Positions 16,126 through 25,509 of a DNA stretch of 64,000 bases are shown here, piece by piece. The notes below the pieces were generated by a model that had not been told where the DNA came from, made no database searches, and saw nothing but the letters and a program-made list of their open reading frames with translations. The position numbers and the translations under genes were made by a program. This DNA comes from Accumulibacter jenkinsii (GTDB lineage: Bacteria > Pseudomonadota > Gammaproteobacteria > Burkholderiales > Rhodocyclaceae). Every line of letters starts with the position of its first letter. Within the stretch, counting starts at the first letter, position 1. Location: contig JAZKUF010000004.1 in NCBI GenBank assembly GCA_036625225.1, forward strand, positions 124,001 to 188,000. Reading direction: 5' to 3'.

Positions 16126-18405
16126 ATGCAGGCGACGACGCCGATCGTTCGCGACATCGTCCTCATCGGCGGCGGTCACAGCCACGTCGTCGTGCTGCAC
16201 CGCTTTGCCATGCAGCCGCTGCCCGGTGTTCGCCTGACAGTGATCTGTACCGATACCGACACGCCGTACTCGGGAATGCTGCCCGGCTACATTGCCGGGC
16301 ACTACGAGGCGGACGCGGTGCACATCGATCTGCGGCGGCTGGCCGGGTTCGCCGGCGCGCGCTATTGCCACGACGAGGTGGTCGGCATCGACCGTCGCCA
16401 GCGGCGGGTGCACTGCCGGACGCGGCCATCGCTGCCCTATGACCTGCTGTCGATCAACATCGGCTCGACACCGCAGCTGGCGCGCGTCGCGGGCGCCGCC
16501 GACCACGCGGTGGCGGTGAAACCGATCCGCCGCTTCAACGAACGCTGGCTCGCGCTGCTCGCGCGCGTGCGTTCACAGCCGGGGCCGACGACGATCGCCG
16601 TCGTCGGCGCTGGCGCCGGCGGGGTCGAGCTGACACTCGCCATGCAGTACCGGCTGCGCGGCGAACTCCAGGCGCTCGGGCGCGATCCCGACGAGCTTCT
16701 TTTTCATCTCTTTTGCGCCGACGAGCAGATCCTGCCGACGCACAACGCGGCGGTGCGCGCGGCTTTCGAGCGGGTGCTCGGCGAACGCCGGGTCGTCATC
16801 CACCGCGCTGCCGAAGTCGTCGAGGTCGGCGCCGGCCACCTGCGGGCCAGGAACGGCGAGACGCTCAAGGCCGACGAGATGGTCTGGGTGACGCAGGCGG
16901 GCGGCGCGCCGTGGCTGCAGGACAGCGGCCTCGCGCTCGATGACGAAGGCTTCATCCGCGTCGGCGAGACCCTGCAGAGCGAGAGCGACCCGCTGATCTT
17001 CGCCGCCGGCGATTGCGCGTCGCTGATCGGGCGGCCGCTCGAAAAAGCCGGCGTCTTCGCCGTGCGCATGGGCAAACCGCTGGCCATGAACCTGCGCCTG
17101 AGCGTGCTCAGGCAGCCCCTCCTCCGCTATCACCCGCAGCAGCGCTGGCTGGCGCTGATCAGTACCGGCGACCGGCACGCCATCGCTTCGCGCGGCCGAC
17201 TCTTCGCGCGCGGCGACTGGGTGTGGCGCTGGAAGGACTGGATCGACCGCCGCTTCATGCGCCGCTTCCAGGAACTGGTGCCGATGACCGGAAAGATGAC
17301 CGGCAATGCGGCTTCGGCGATTCCGCTCGATGAAGGCGAAAAGGCCCAGGCCCGCTCGGCCATCACCATGCGCTGTGGTGGCTGCGGCGCCAAGGTCGGG
17401 GCAACGGTGCTGTCGCGTGCGCTGGCGCGGATCCACCCGCTCGCGCGCGACGACATCCTGATCGGCCTGCAGGCGCCCGACGACGCGGCGGTGCTGCGCG
17501 TGCCGCCAGGCAGCGTGCTTGTCCATAGTGTCGATTTCTTCCGCGCCTTCATCGACGACCCCTGGCTGTTCGGCCAGATCGCCGCCAATCACGCGCTCGG
17601 TGACCTCTTTGCCATGGGTGCCTCGCCGCAGTCGGCGACCGCCATCGCCACCCTGCCGCCGGGGCTCGAGCGCCAGGTCGAGGAGACGCTCTTCCAGATG
17701 ATGTCCGGCGCCGTCGCGGTCCTGAACGACGCCGGCTGCTCGCTGGTCGGTGGCCATACCGGCGAGGGCAGCGAACTCGCCCTCGGTTTCGCGATCAACG
17801 GCCTGCTCGACGAAAAGCTGCACGGCGTTCTGCGCAAGGGCGGCCTGCGAGCCGGCGACGCGCTGATCCTGACCAAGCCGATCGGCACCGGCACCCTGTT
17901 CGCGGCCCACGCCCGCCTGCAGGCGCGCGGGCGCTGGATCGATGACGCGCTGGCCTCGATGCGGCAGTCGAACCGGCTGGCGGCGCCCTGCCTGCTCGCG
18001 CACGGGGCGACCGCCTGCACCGACCTCACGGGCTTCGGGCTGGTCGGTCATCTGCTCGAGATGACCCGCCCGTCCGGGGTAGACGCCGAGATCGACCTCG
18101 ACGCGCTGCCGCTCCTCGACGGCGCCGCCGAAACCGCCGGGGCGGGAATCGTGAGCTCATTGCAAGCGGCCAATGTGCAGCAGCTACGTCACGCGCTGCA
18201 GAACCCGGCCGCGGCTGTGACGCACGCGAACTATCCGCTCCTCTTCGACCCGCAGACCGCCGGCGGCCTGCTCGCGAGCGTCCCCGCCGTCAACGCCGAC
18301 GCCTGTCTCGCCGCCCTGCGTCAGCTCGGCTACGCGCGCTGCGCCCGCATCGGGCGCGTATTGCCAGCGAGTGAAGCGATGGCGCCGGTTCGTTTGTGCC
18401 TCTGA
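16126..18405 (+). CDS. selD: NADH-dehydrogenase-like/selenide,water dikinase fusion
   Basis: A 759-aa fusion. Residues 1-400 form a pyridine-nucleotide-disulfide oxidoreductase of the SelD-associated type: FAD motif LIGGGHSHVVVLHRFA, NAD motif VVGAGAGGVEL and FAAGDCASL. Residues 420-759 are SelD, making selenophosphate from selenide and ATP, with RCGGCGAKVG providing the catalytic Cys/Lys pair, then HSVDFFRAFIDDPW, NHALGDLFAMGA, GGHTGEGSELALGF and DPQTAGGLLAS. Start 16126 has a GGAG site about 9 bases upstream; the longer upstream frame has no homology. No other selenium genes are in the window. Confidence 0.93.
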   Translation: MQATTPIVRDIVLIGGGHSHVVVLHRFAMQPLPGVRLTVICTDTDTPYSGMLPGYIAGHYEADAVHIDLRRLAGFAGARYCHDEVVGIDRRQRRVHCRTRPSLPYDLLSINIGSTPQLARVAGAADHAVAVKPIRRFNERWLALLARVRSQPGPTTIAVVGAGAGGVELTLAMQYRLRGELQALGRDPDELLFHLFCADEQILPTHNAAVRAAFERVLGERRVVIHRAAEVVEVGAGHLRARNGETLKADEMVWVTQAGGAPWLQDSGLALDDEGFIRVGETLQSESDPLIFAAGDCASLIGRPLEKAGVFAVRMGKPLAMNLRLSVLRQPLLRYHPQQRWLALISTGDRHAIASRGRLFARGDWVWRWKDWIDRRFMRRFQELVPMTGKMTGNAASAIPLDEGEKAQARSAITMRCGGCGAKVGATVLSRALARIHPLARDDILIGLQAPDDAAVLRVPPGSVLVHSVDFFRAFIDDPWLFGQIAANHALGDLFAMGASPQSATAIATLPPGLERQVEETLFQMMSGAVAVLNDAGCSLVGGHTGEGSELALGFAINGLLDEKLHGVLRKGGLRAGDALILTKPIGTGTLFAAHARLQARGRWIDDALASMRQSNRLAAPCLLAHGATACTDLTGFGLVGHLLEMTRPSGVDAEIDLDALPLLDGAAETAGAGIVSSLQAANVQQLRHALQNPAAAVTHANYPLLFDPQTAGGLLASVPAVNADACLAALRQLGYARCARIGRVLPASEAMAPVRLCL

Positions 18406-18929
18406 GGCGGGGGTGGAGGGGTGGAAGGACCGGTTGACTCGGGGCGACGGATTGAAGCTGCGTGTCCGTGCTGCCCTGGAAGTGATCGGCGAAGCACCGG
18501 CCAACTGTTCGAGGCGCACCCGGAGGCGGCAAGGGGGTTAGGGAGCTTTGCCTCGTTGCCTGACCAAGCCCGTTGTGGCGCCCCCCAGAAACCGACGGCT
18601 GACCAGCGCTTGACGGGTTTCGGAACAGAATACACGCTTAGTTTCTGTTAAGAACTTGAAAAGCCGAATGAGTAAAGGGTTACGGTTTAGTTGATCGGAT
18701 CATCAGCAATTCCCCGCACAAACTCTCCAACCTGTTGATTATAAATGACTCTGGCAATTCACGCCCATATTTTACGCGTTGATGGAAAATATAAGTCAAC
18801 CTGTTAAATCAAGCCGGGAATCTGTCTGGTCATGCGTCCACAGGACAAGCGGCAATCCCTGAATGTCCAGTGGAGTATGACTTTGGTGATATAGTATCCG
18901 CTCGTACCAGGCACTTACGGATCAGTTTT
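18406..18929. other. non-coding, AT-richer upstream region
   Basis: No gene supported. From about 18640 the sequence turns AT-rich, in contrast with the coding DNA around it. It leads into the microsatellite and the protease gene and is likely to carry that gene's promoter, but no confident -35/-10 pair could be chosen. Confidence 0.5.
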
Positions 18930-19037
18930 CCGGCATTCCGGCATTCCGGCATTCCGGCATTCCGGCATTCCGGCATTCCGGCATTCCGGCATTCCGGCAT
19001 TCCGGCATTCCGGCATTCCGGCATTCCGGCATTCCGG
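18930..19037. repeat. 8-bp microsatellite, 13 copies
   Basis: Thirteen perfect tandem copies of CCGGCATT (18930-19033) plus a partial copy. It lies about 190 bp upstream of the RTX protease start and outside any coding sequence. Tandem octamers of this length are prone to slippage, so copy number could vary between cells. Confidence 0.95.
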
Positions 19038-19225
19038 GAAGCCCATTCCTCGGCTTCGCCGTAGGAATGTCAGAAGCCTCCTTCAAGAGCGCTTATCGTG
19101 TATTCTGCCGATTAAACATCACAATCGACTTTTGAGGACAGAGGCAGTCTTCTCCCCCCATCCACAAAGCACTGAACGCCCGTAGCGCTCGGTTCATTTT
19201 TTCTTGTTCTCCAGGAAAGCTGACC

Positions 19226-22200
19226 ATGGTCAAGAATTTCGTTTTTATCGATAACCGCATCGGCAATTATAAAACGCTGGTGGCTGGCTTGAGCGATGAC
19301 ACTGTATGGGTGCTGCTCAATGCAGACAAGGATGGTATACAGCAGATGATGGAACATCTATCGTCCTATTCGAACCTCGATTCGATTCAGCTCATTTCGC
19401 ACGGAAATGTGGGAACACTTTATGTCGGCTCGACGGTACTGAAAATTGGAATGGATGGTGACGCCACGCTTGGTGGCGGCCTTGATAGCGACACACTTGC
19501 TGGCGGAAGTGGCAACGACGTTTATTACGTCGACGATCTGTATGACGTGATCTATGGATATGGAAGTGAAGGCACCGATGATACGGTTTATGTTTCTGTC
19601 AATGGCTACCATTTATCCACTGAGATCGAACATGTCGTCTACATTTCCGGCGCAGAGCCGTTGCCTTATTTCATCAATACCTTGTTCAGCGGTTACTCAT
19701 GGGGGAATATCGGGCAGTCTCAATCATTGACCTATAGTTTTGTTACTCAGGCGACGGACGGCGTTACCGGGTTTGCGGCGTACTCAACTGAACAACAGGC
19801 CTATGTACGCCTGGCATTGAGCAAATACAGTGCCGTTTCTGGCCTACAGTTCACTGAAGCGGTTGACAGCCCAGAAGTGGGACTCAGGTATTTTCGCGAT
19901 GACCTGAGTTCCTTGGGACTTGAGGATTATTCTGGCTATGCCTCCTATCCGCCGGGTGGCGATGTGCATATCAGAACTGACTTAGTGGATATGTCACCAG
20001 ACGCCTATGGCTTCCAGCTTCTTTTGCATGAAACGGGGCATGCCTTGGGACTCAAGCATCCGTTTGAAGCTCCTGTTCTTGACCCGGCGGAAGATTACCA
20101 GGCCAATACGGTGATGACTTACAATATTTCTTATCCGTTTGCCCAGGATATTGGCTTGTTTGACCTTGCCTCAATTCACTATCTTTATAGCGTAAACCAT
20201 ACTGCACGGAGCGGAGATGACACCTACCGAATCGGTGATCGCTACATCTGGGATGGCGCAGGCAACGATACACTATCCGCAATGGATCAGACTCTTTCCG
20301 TGTCTATTAACCTGCATACCGGAAGCTGGCTTTATGCTGGAAGCAGGGGGAGCAGCCTTCTCGCCAGTGGACAGGCTTTTATCGGTTTTGGTACGGAGCT
20401 TGAGAATGCCACGGGGGGTAGTGGAAACGACACGATCTCCGGCAACGAGGCAAGCAATTCCCTGATCGGTGGCATTGGTGAAGACACCCTCACCGGCTAC
20501 GCCGGAAATGACACACTGGACGGCAGCGCCGGACTTGATAGCATGATCGGCGGTGACGGTTCAGACATCTACTATGTCGACAATATTGGCGATGTAGTTA
20601 GCGAAACCAACGCGGTAGCCAGCAGCGGCGGCATTGACCAGGTGAACAGCTACCTGACCGCTTATACCCTCGGCGCCAACGTCGAGAACGGCCGCATCCT
20701 CGCCACCGGCACCGCCAATCTGACCGGCAACAGGCTCGACAACCTCTTTTACGCCGGCGTTGGCGACAACCTGTTCGATGGCAGCAAAGGCAGCGACACC
20801 GTCAGCTACGCCTATGGCGTCGCCGGGACGACCGGCGTCAGCGTCAATTTGTACAAAGCCACCGCGCAAGCCACCGGCGGCTCCGGCAGCGACACACTGG
20901 TGATGAGCATCGAGCATCTGATCGGCTCGGCCTACGCCGACAAGCTGACCGGCAACAGCGGCGCCAACAGGCTGACGGGCAATGATGGCAACGATACCCT
21001 GGATGGAGCAACAGGCATCGACACCATGACGGGGGGTGACGGCTCCGACACCTACTATGTCCGCGACATCGGCGACCTCGTCAGCGAAACCAACGCGGTA
21101 GCCAGCAGCGGCGGCATTGACCAGGTGAACAGCTACCTGACCGCTTATACCCTCGGCGCCAACGTCGAGAACGGCCGCATCCTCGCCACCGGCCCCGCCG
21201 CCCTCACCGGCAACACGCTCGACAACCTCCTTTACGCCGGCGTTGGCGACAACCTGCTCTATGGCAGCAGCGGCATCGACACCGTCAGCTATGCCTATGG
21301 CGTCACCGGGGCGACCGGCGTCAGCGTCAATTTGTCCAGAACCACCGCGCAGACCACCGGCGGCTCGGGCAGCGACACCCTGTTGAGCATCGAGAAACTG
21401 ATCGGCTCGGCCTACGCCGACAAGCTGATCGGCAGCACCGGCGCCAACAGGCTGACGGGCAATGATGGCAACGATACCCTGGATGGAGGTACAGGCATCG
21501 ACACCATGACGGGGGGTGACGGCTCCGACACCTACTATGTCCGCGACATCGGCGACATTGTCAGCGAGACCAACGTGGTCGCCAGCAGCGGCGGCATTGA
21601 CCATGTGAACAGCGACCTGACCGCTTATACCCTCGGCGCCAACGTCGAGAACGGCCGCATCCTCGCTACCGGCACCGCCGCCCTCACCGGCAACACGCTC
21701 GACAACCTCCTTTACGCCGGCGTTGGCGACAACCTGCTCGATGGCAGCAGCGGCACCGACACCGTCAGCTACGCCTATGGCGTCGCCGGTACGACCGGCG
21801 TCAGCGTCAATTTGTCCAGAACCACCGCTCAGGCCACCGGCGGCTCGGGCAGCGACACCCTGTTGAGCATCGAGAAACTGATCGGCTCGGCCTACGCCGA
21901 CAAGCTGATCGGCAGCACCGGCGCCAACAGGCTGACAGGCAATGACGGCAACGATACCCTGGATGGTGGCGCCGGCATCGACACCATGACGGGGGGTGAC
22001 GGCTCCGACACCTACTATGTCCGCGACATCGGCGACATTGTCAGCGAGACCAACGCGGTCGCCAGCAGCGGCGGCATTGACCATGTGAACAGCGACCTGG
22101 CCGCTTATACCCTCGGCGCCAACGTCGAGAACGGCCGCATCCTCGCCACCGGCCCCGCCGCCCTCACCGGCAACACGCTCGACAACCTCCTTTACGCCGG

Positions 22201-23302
22201 CGTTGGCGACAACCTGCTCGATGGCAGCAGCGGCACCGACACCGTCAGCTATGCCTATGGCGTCGCCGGTACGACCGGCGTCAGCGTCAATTTGTCCAGA
22301 ACCACCGCGCAGACCACCGGCGGCTCGGGCAGCGACACCCTGTTGAGCATCGAGAAACTGATCGGCTCGGCCTACGCCGACAAGCTGATCGGCAACACCG
22401 GCGCCAACAGGCTGACAGGCAATGACGGCAGAGATACCCTGGATGGTGGCGCCGGCATCGACACCATGAGCGGCGGGGATGGCAGCGACACCTACCATGT
22501 CCGCGACATCGGCGACCTCGTCAGCGAAACCAACGCGGTCGCCAGCAGCGGCGGCATTGACCATGTGAACAGCTACCTGACCGCTTATACCCTCGGCGCC
22601 AACGTCGAGAACGGCCGCATTCTCGCCACCGGCACCGCCACCCTCAGCGGCAACACCCTGAACAACGTCCTCTACGCCGGCGTGGGCGACAACCTGCTCG
22701 ATGGCGTCAGCGGGATCGATACCGTCTCCTACAAGCATGCGACCGCTTCCGTGTCGGTGAGCCTTGCCACAAGCGCCGCCCAGGGCACCGGCGGCTCAGG
22801 TTTCGATACGCTGCAAAACATCGACAACCTGACTGGCTCCAGCTTCCACGACACGCTGGTCGGCGATGGCAATGCCAACACGCTCGATGGCCTGGACCTG
22901 AATGACACCATCAACGGTGGAGATGGCAACGATCTCTTGATCGGCGGCCTAGGCAAAGATCTCCTCACCGGCGGAGCCGGCAACGACACCTTCGACTTCG
23001 ATGCGCTTTCGGAGATGGGAGTCACCATCGCCACCCGGGACGTCATCACCGACTTCGTGAGCGGCCAGGACAAGATCGACCTGTCGACCATCGACGCCGA
23101 CACGGACATCGCCGGTGACCAGATCTTCTCGGTACCCGTGGTTGGCGGAAGCTTTTCCGGTGCCTTTGCCAATCCCGGGGATCTGTACTTCGATAGTGTG
23201 GCGCATATACTGTACGGCAACACCGATACCGACGCCGAAGCCGAGTTCGCCATCAAGTTCACCGGGGTGAGCGCGCTGGCGACCAGCGATTTCTTCCTTT
23301 GA
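19226..23302 (+). CDS. secreted RTX M10 metalloprotease with DUF4347
   Basis: A 1358-aa protein. Residues 1-75 resemble DUF4347 (VKNFVFIDNR, then SIQLISHGNVG). Residues 85-125 are a first RTX-like segment. Residues 150-330 are a serralysin/M10 domain with zinc motif HETGHALGLKH (268-278) and Met-turn VMTYN. From about 395 come glycine-rich calcium-binding repeats organised in four to five near-identical 160-aa modules. The C-terminus (TGGAGNDTFDFDALSEMG, then ITDFVSGQDKIDLSTID) is a type I secretion domain. There is no signal peptide, as expected for ABC-type export; no exporter is in the window. A related 799-aa protease lies at 35232. Confidence 0.9.
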   Translation: MVKNFVFIDNRIGNYKTLVAGLSDDTVWVLLNADKDGIQQMMEHLSSYSNLDSIQLISHGNVGTLYVGSTVLKIGMDGDATLGGGLDSDTLAGGSGNDVYYVDDLYDVIYGYGSEGTDDTVYVSVNGYHLSTEIEHVVYISGAEPLPYFINTLFSGYSWGNIGQSQSLTYSFVTQATDGVTGFAAYSTEQQAYVRLALSKYSAVSGLQFTEAVDSPEVGLRYFRDDLSSLGLEDYSGYASYPPGGDVHIRTDLVDMSPDAYGFQLLLHETGHALGLKHPFEAPVLDPAEDYQANTVMTYNISYPFAQDIGLFDLASIHYLYSVNHTARSGDDTYRIGDRYIWDGAGNDTLSAMDQTLSVSINLHTGSWLYAGSRGSSLLASGQAFIGFGTELENATGGSGNDTISGNEASNSLIGGIGEDTLTGYAGNDTLDGSAGLDSMIGGDGSDIYYVDNIGDVVSETNAVASSGGIDQVNSYLTAYTLGANVENGRILATGTANLTGNRLDNLFYAGVGDNLFDGSKGSDTVSYAYGVAGTTGVSVNLYKATAQATGGSGSDTLVMSIEHLIGSAYADKLTGNSGANRLTGNDGNDTLDGATGIDTMTGGDGSDTYYVRDIGDLVSETNAVASSGGIDQVNSYLTAYTLGANVENGRILATGPAALTGNTLDNLLYAGVGDNLLYGSSGIDTVSYAYGVTGATGVSVNLSRTTAQTTGGSGSDTLLSIEKLIGSAYADKLIGSTGANRLTGNDGNDTLDGGTGIDTMTGGDGSDTYYVRDIGDIVSETNVVASSGGIDHVNSDLTAYTLGANVENGRILATGTAALTGNTLDNLLYAGVGDNLLDGSSGTDTVSYAYGVAGTTGVSVNLSRTTAQATGGSGSDTLLSIEKLIGSAYADKLIGSTGANRLTGNDGNDTLDGGAGIDTMTGGDGSDTYYVRDIGDIVSETNAVASSGGIDHVNSDLAAYTLGANVENGRILATGPAALTGNTLDNLLYAGVGDNLLDGSSGTDTVSYAYGVAGTTGVSVNLSRTTAQTTGGSGSDTLLSIEKLIGSAYADKLIGNTGANRLTGNDGRDTLDGGAGIDTMSGGDGSDTYHVRDIGDLVSETNAVASSGGIDHVNSYLTAYTLGANVENGRILATGTATLSGNTLNNVLYAGVGDNLLDGVSGIDTVSYKHATASVSVSLATSAAQGTGGSGFDTLQNIDNLTGSSFHDTLVGDGNANTLDGLDLNDTINGGDGNDLLIGGLGKDLLTGGAGNDTFDFDALSEMGVTIATRDVITDFVSGQDKIDLSTIDADTDIAGDQIFSVPVVGGSFSGAFANPGDLYFDSVAHILYGNTDTDAEAEFAIKFTGVSALATSDFFL
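20541..22725 (+). repeat. 480-bp internal tandem modules of RTX protease
   Basis: The block starting near GGTGACGGCTCCGACACCTA recurs at intervals of exactly 480 bp (aligned positions 21031, 21511, 21991, 22471), with a first module 483 bp long. Neighbouring modules differ by few bases, implying recent duplication or gene conversion. Each module encodes 160 aa: an RTX nonapeptide run plus a beta-roll spacer. Confidence 0.92.
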
Positions 23303-23369
23303 ACCCGATAGCCTCATCTGTTCGTCTCCCGGAAGCGCCGAGTGTGGTCAGCCGATTTGATGTTCTGAA

Positions 23370-24482
23370 TTACACTTCAGGCACGAACCAGCTCTGGAAC
23401 AGTGCTCGCGCCATCGCCTCCAGCGTCGCGTTCATCCGCCGGTTCAACTCGATCTTGTCGTCCAGCGCCCCAAGCACCGCCGCGATGGCTTTTTGCACGG
23501 CTAGGGGTGGGAGCAGCACTGGAATCCGGTGAAGCTCATTCCTATTCACTCCGGGGACGCTGCTTTTGTCGCTGCATGACCGGAAATCGCCGAGTTGGGC
23601 GCCGTCGCCGGGCTCGAATTTGCGCGCCTTGAGTTCGATGACGATGTAGCTGCGCAGTTTGAGGTGATTAAAGAGCAGGTCGAGGTAGAAGTCTTCGTCG
23701 CCCAGTTCCAGATGGACTTGCCGTCCGACAAAGGCGAAGCCCTGGCCGGGTTCGAGCAGAAATTTCTGGATGTGGTCCATCAGGCCTTGCTCAAGATGCT
23801 TTTCCCGGCGCGGTGCGTCGGTGCCGAGAAAGTCGAACAGGTAAGGGTCTTTGAAGACTTGCGCCGCCATGTCCGAGTCTTCCGGCGGCAGGGTGGCGGG
23901 GAAGTTGTTCTGCGCCTTGCCATGGCGCAGTTGGGCGCGTGTTTCGATCTGCAGGGCAAGAATGTTGCGCGACCAGCCGTGCTCGACGGTTCGAGCGGCG
24001 TACCAGAGGCGATCTTCGGGAGTGTCCAGTTTTTCCAACAGGGTGATGTTGTGATACCAGGTGACTTGTGCAAGTGCCGCTTGCACAAGCTCCCGGTCCG
24101 GCCAGGCGGCGGCGAAGGCGCGCATGTATTTGAGGTTGCGTGGCGAAAAGCCCTTCATGTCGGGGAAGGCGTCGCGCAGATCGGCGGCCAGACGGTCGAT
24201 GACGCGCGTGCCGTAACCCTGCGCAGCCTGCTTGGCGATGATGCTCTGGCCGATGTCCCAATACAGCAGCAGCATGGCGTTGTTGCTGGCCAGCACGACG
24301 CGCAGGCGTTCCTGGCGAATCCGGGTCTTGATGTCGGTCAACCAGTCGGCGTAGCCGGTTGGCATTTCAACGCTGCCGGGCGTTGCCGGGAACATGGCGC
24401 TGCGGTCGGTGCGACCACGCTGCTTGCGCTCGGACGTTTGGGGGCGCAGGGCAGGTGTGTCGGTTTTCTTGCTAGAGACCAT
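23370..24482 (-). CDS. DUF1016 (PD-(D/E)xK) nuclease fused to HsdS C-terminus
   Basis: A 370-aa chimera. Residues 40-292 are a DUF1016/YhcG-type protein: YWDIGQSIIAKQ, then RNLKYMRAFAAAWPD, VTWYHNITLLEKL and the nuclease core DEDFYLDLLFNH...YIVIELKARKFEPG with D268, E283 and K285. At about residue 293 the sequence switches in frame to the distal part of a type I specificity subunit (VNRNELHRIPVLLPPLAVQK, then LGALDDKIELNRRMNATLEA). The normal DUF1016 C-terminus and both HsdS target-recognition domains are absent. The start overlaps the hsdM stop. It is either a deletion scar or a working fusion; the catalytic residues are retained. Confidence 0.85.
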   Translation of the reverse strand: MVSSKKTDTPALRPQTSERKQRGRTDRSAMFPATPGSVEMPTGYADWLTDIKTRIRQERLRVVLASNNAMLLLYWDIGQSIIAKQAAQGYGTRVIDRLAADLRDAFPDMKGFSPRNLKYMRAFAAAWPDRELVQAALAQVTWYHNITLLEKLDTPEDRLWYAARTVEHGWSRNILALQIETRAQLRHGKAQNNFPATLPPEDSDMAAQVFKDPYLFDFLGTDAPRREKHLEQGLMDHIQKFLLEPGQGFAFVGRQVHLELGDEDFYLDLLFNHLKLRSYIVIELKARKFEPGDGAQLGDFRSCSDKSSVPGVNRNELHRIPVLLPPLAVQKAIAAVLGALDDKIELNRRMNATLEAMARALFQSWFVPEV

Positions 24483-25090
24483 ATCCGAGCTTCTCCATAT
24501 TCGCCTTGATCGCCTGCTCCAGCCTCAAAGACTCCTCAAACTGGCCGCCGTTCTTGCCCTCGGCGCTGGCGAACTGAGTGAGGAAGTATTCGAAGACGCG
24601 GCCGAGCAGATCCTTGGAGCGGCTGGCGACATCGGCGAGCTGGATGGAGCCGATGAGGTCGATGAGTTCGCCGAGGCGGTGTTTGTCGAGGTCGGCACGG
24701 CCGTAGTTCTTGTTGAGCGCACCTTTGAGGCGGGGGTTGTCGCGCTCCAGCGCCACCATGGCGTCGTCCACGTCCCTGCCGATACTCGGGAGCTTGGCGC
24801 GGGACTGGATCTGCGCCCAGCGGGCATCCCGGCACCCAGAAGACGTTGGCGGCGAGGTATTCGTCCTTGTCCTCGGGGTTGGCCCCCTCGTAGTCACCGG
24901 CACCGGCGACGAGTCTGGCGTGGTGTTCGTCGAAGGTGTCGGAGATGTATTTGAGGAAGATCAGGCCGAGGACGACGTGCTTGTATTCCGCCGCGTCCAT
25001 GTTGTTGCGCAGCTTGTCGGCGGAGAGCCAGAGTTTCGCTTCGAAGCCAATGTTGGCGCTGGATTCGGTTTTCCTTGTTGCTTTGGCCAT
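24472..25090 (-). pseudogene. hsdM: type I R-M methylase HsdM, deleted and frameshifted
   Basis: The start at 25090 reads MAKATRKTESSANIGFEAKL, then RNNMDAAEYKHVVLGLIFLK, the HsdM N-terminal domain. Past DEYLAANVFWVP (near 24840) the frame shifts; it continues ARWAQIQSRAKLPSIGRDVD and RVFEYFLTQFASAEGKNGGQ. Instead of the expected SAM-binding and NPPF catalytic core, it then jumps to the family's last 20 residues (SLRLEQAIKANMEKLGYG). It is about 205 codons against roughly 500 in intact genes and cannot be active. Confidence 0.9.
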
Positions 25091-25509
25091 CGGGCACCTG
25101 TGGGTTTTTTCCTGGAGTTCGCTCATGCCGAGGTGACGCAAGAGAGGATCAGCGGCCGGGAATGCTAACTGATTTCGGCCGGCAAAGCAGGCCTGTGAAC
25201 GGGCGGCCAGTCGGCGCTGGCAGTCGTCGCGGGTTGCGGCAGTGGGCGCCGGGCATGGCGCCCTGGGCGATCACCTCTACTGCCACCAGCCGCTCAAGGC
25301 TTGACTCGGGCCGATGGATTGGAGCGGTGTGTCCGGCTATTCGCGGTCCGCCGCGACAACTCCAGTCTGTTACGATGACGACATTTCGATACCCGGGTGG
25401 CCGAAAGGCTCAACAAACCGGGCACAATCAAATCTTCGCCAGACAGCCAGCTGCCAGGGCACGAATGGATCGGCCATCCGCCAGCCCCTGAAGCAAAGGA
25501 AACGGCAAC
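25091..25509. other. non-coding gap upstream of usp genes
   Basis: Between the divergent hsdM remnant and the universal stress gene. No gene supported. The region presumably carries the promoter of the stress gene at 25510, but no convincing -35/-10 or FNR-type box was found. Confidence 0.45.

Noticed and set aside
18930..19037. Microsatellite considered as a CRISPR array
   Set aside because: Units are 8 bp, perfectly adjacent, with no spacers and no cas genes nearby.
20561..22738. A 725-codon open frame on the minus strand across the RTX protease repeats
   Set aside because: It is the mirror of the 480-bp modules; it has no ribosome site or family features and exists only because the sense strand lacks the relevant codons.
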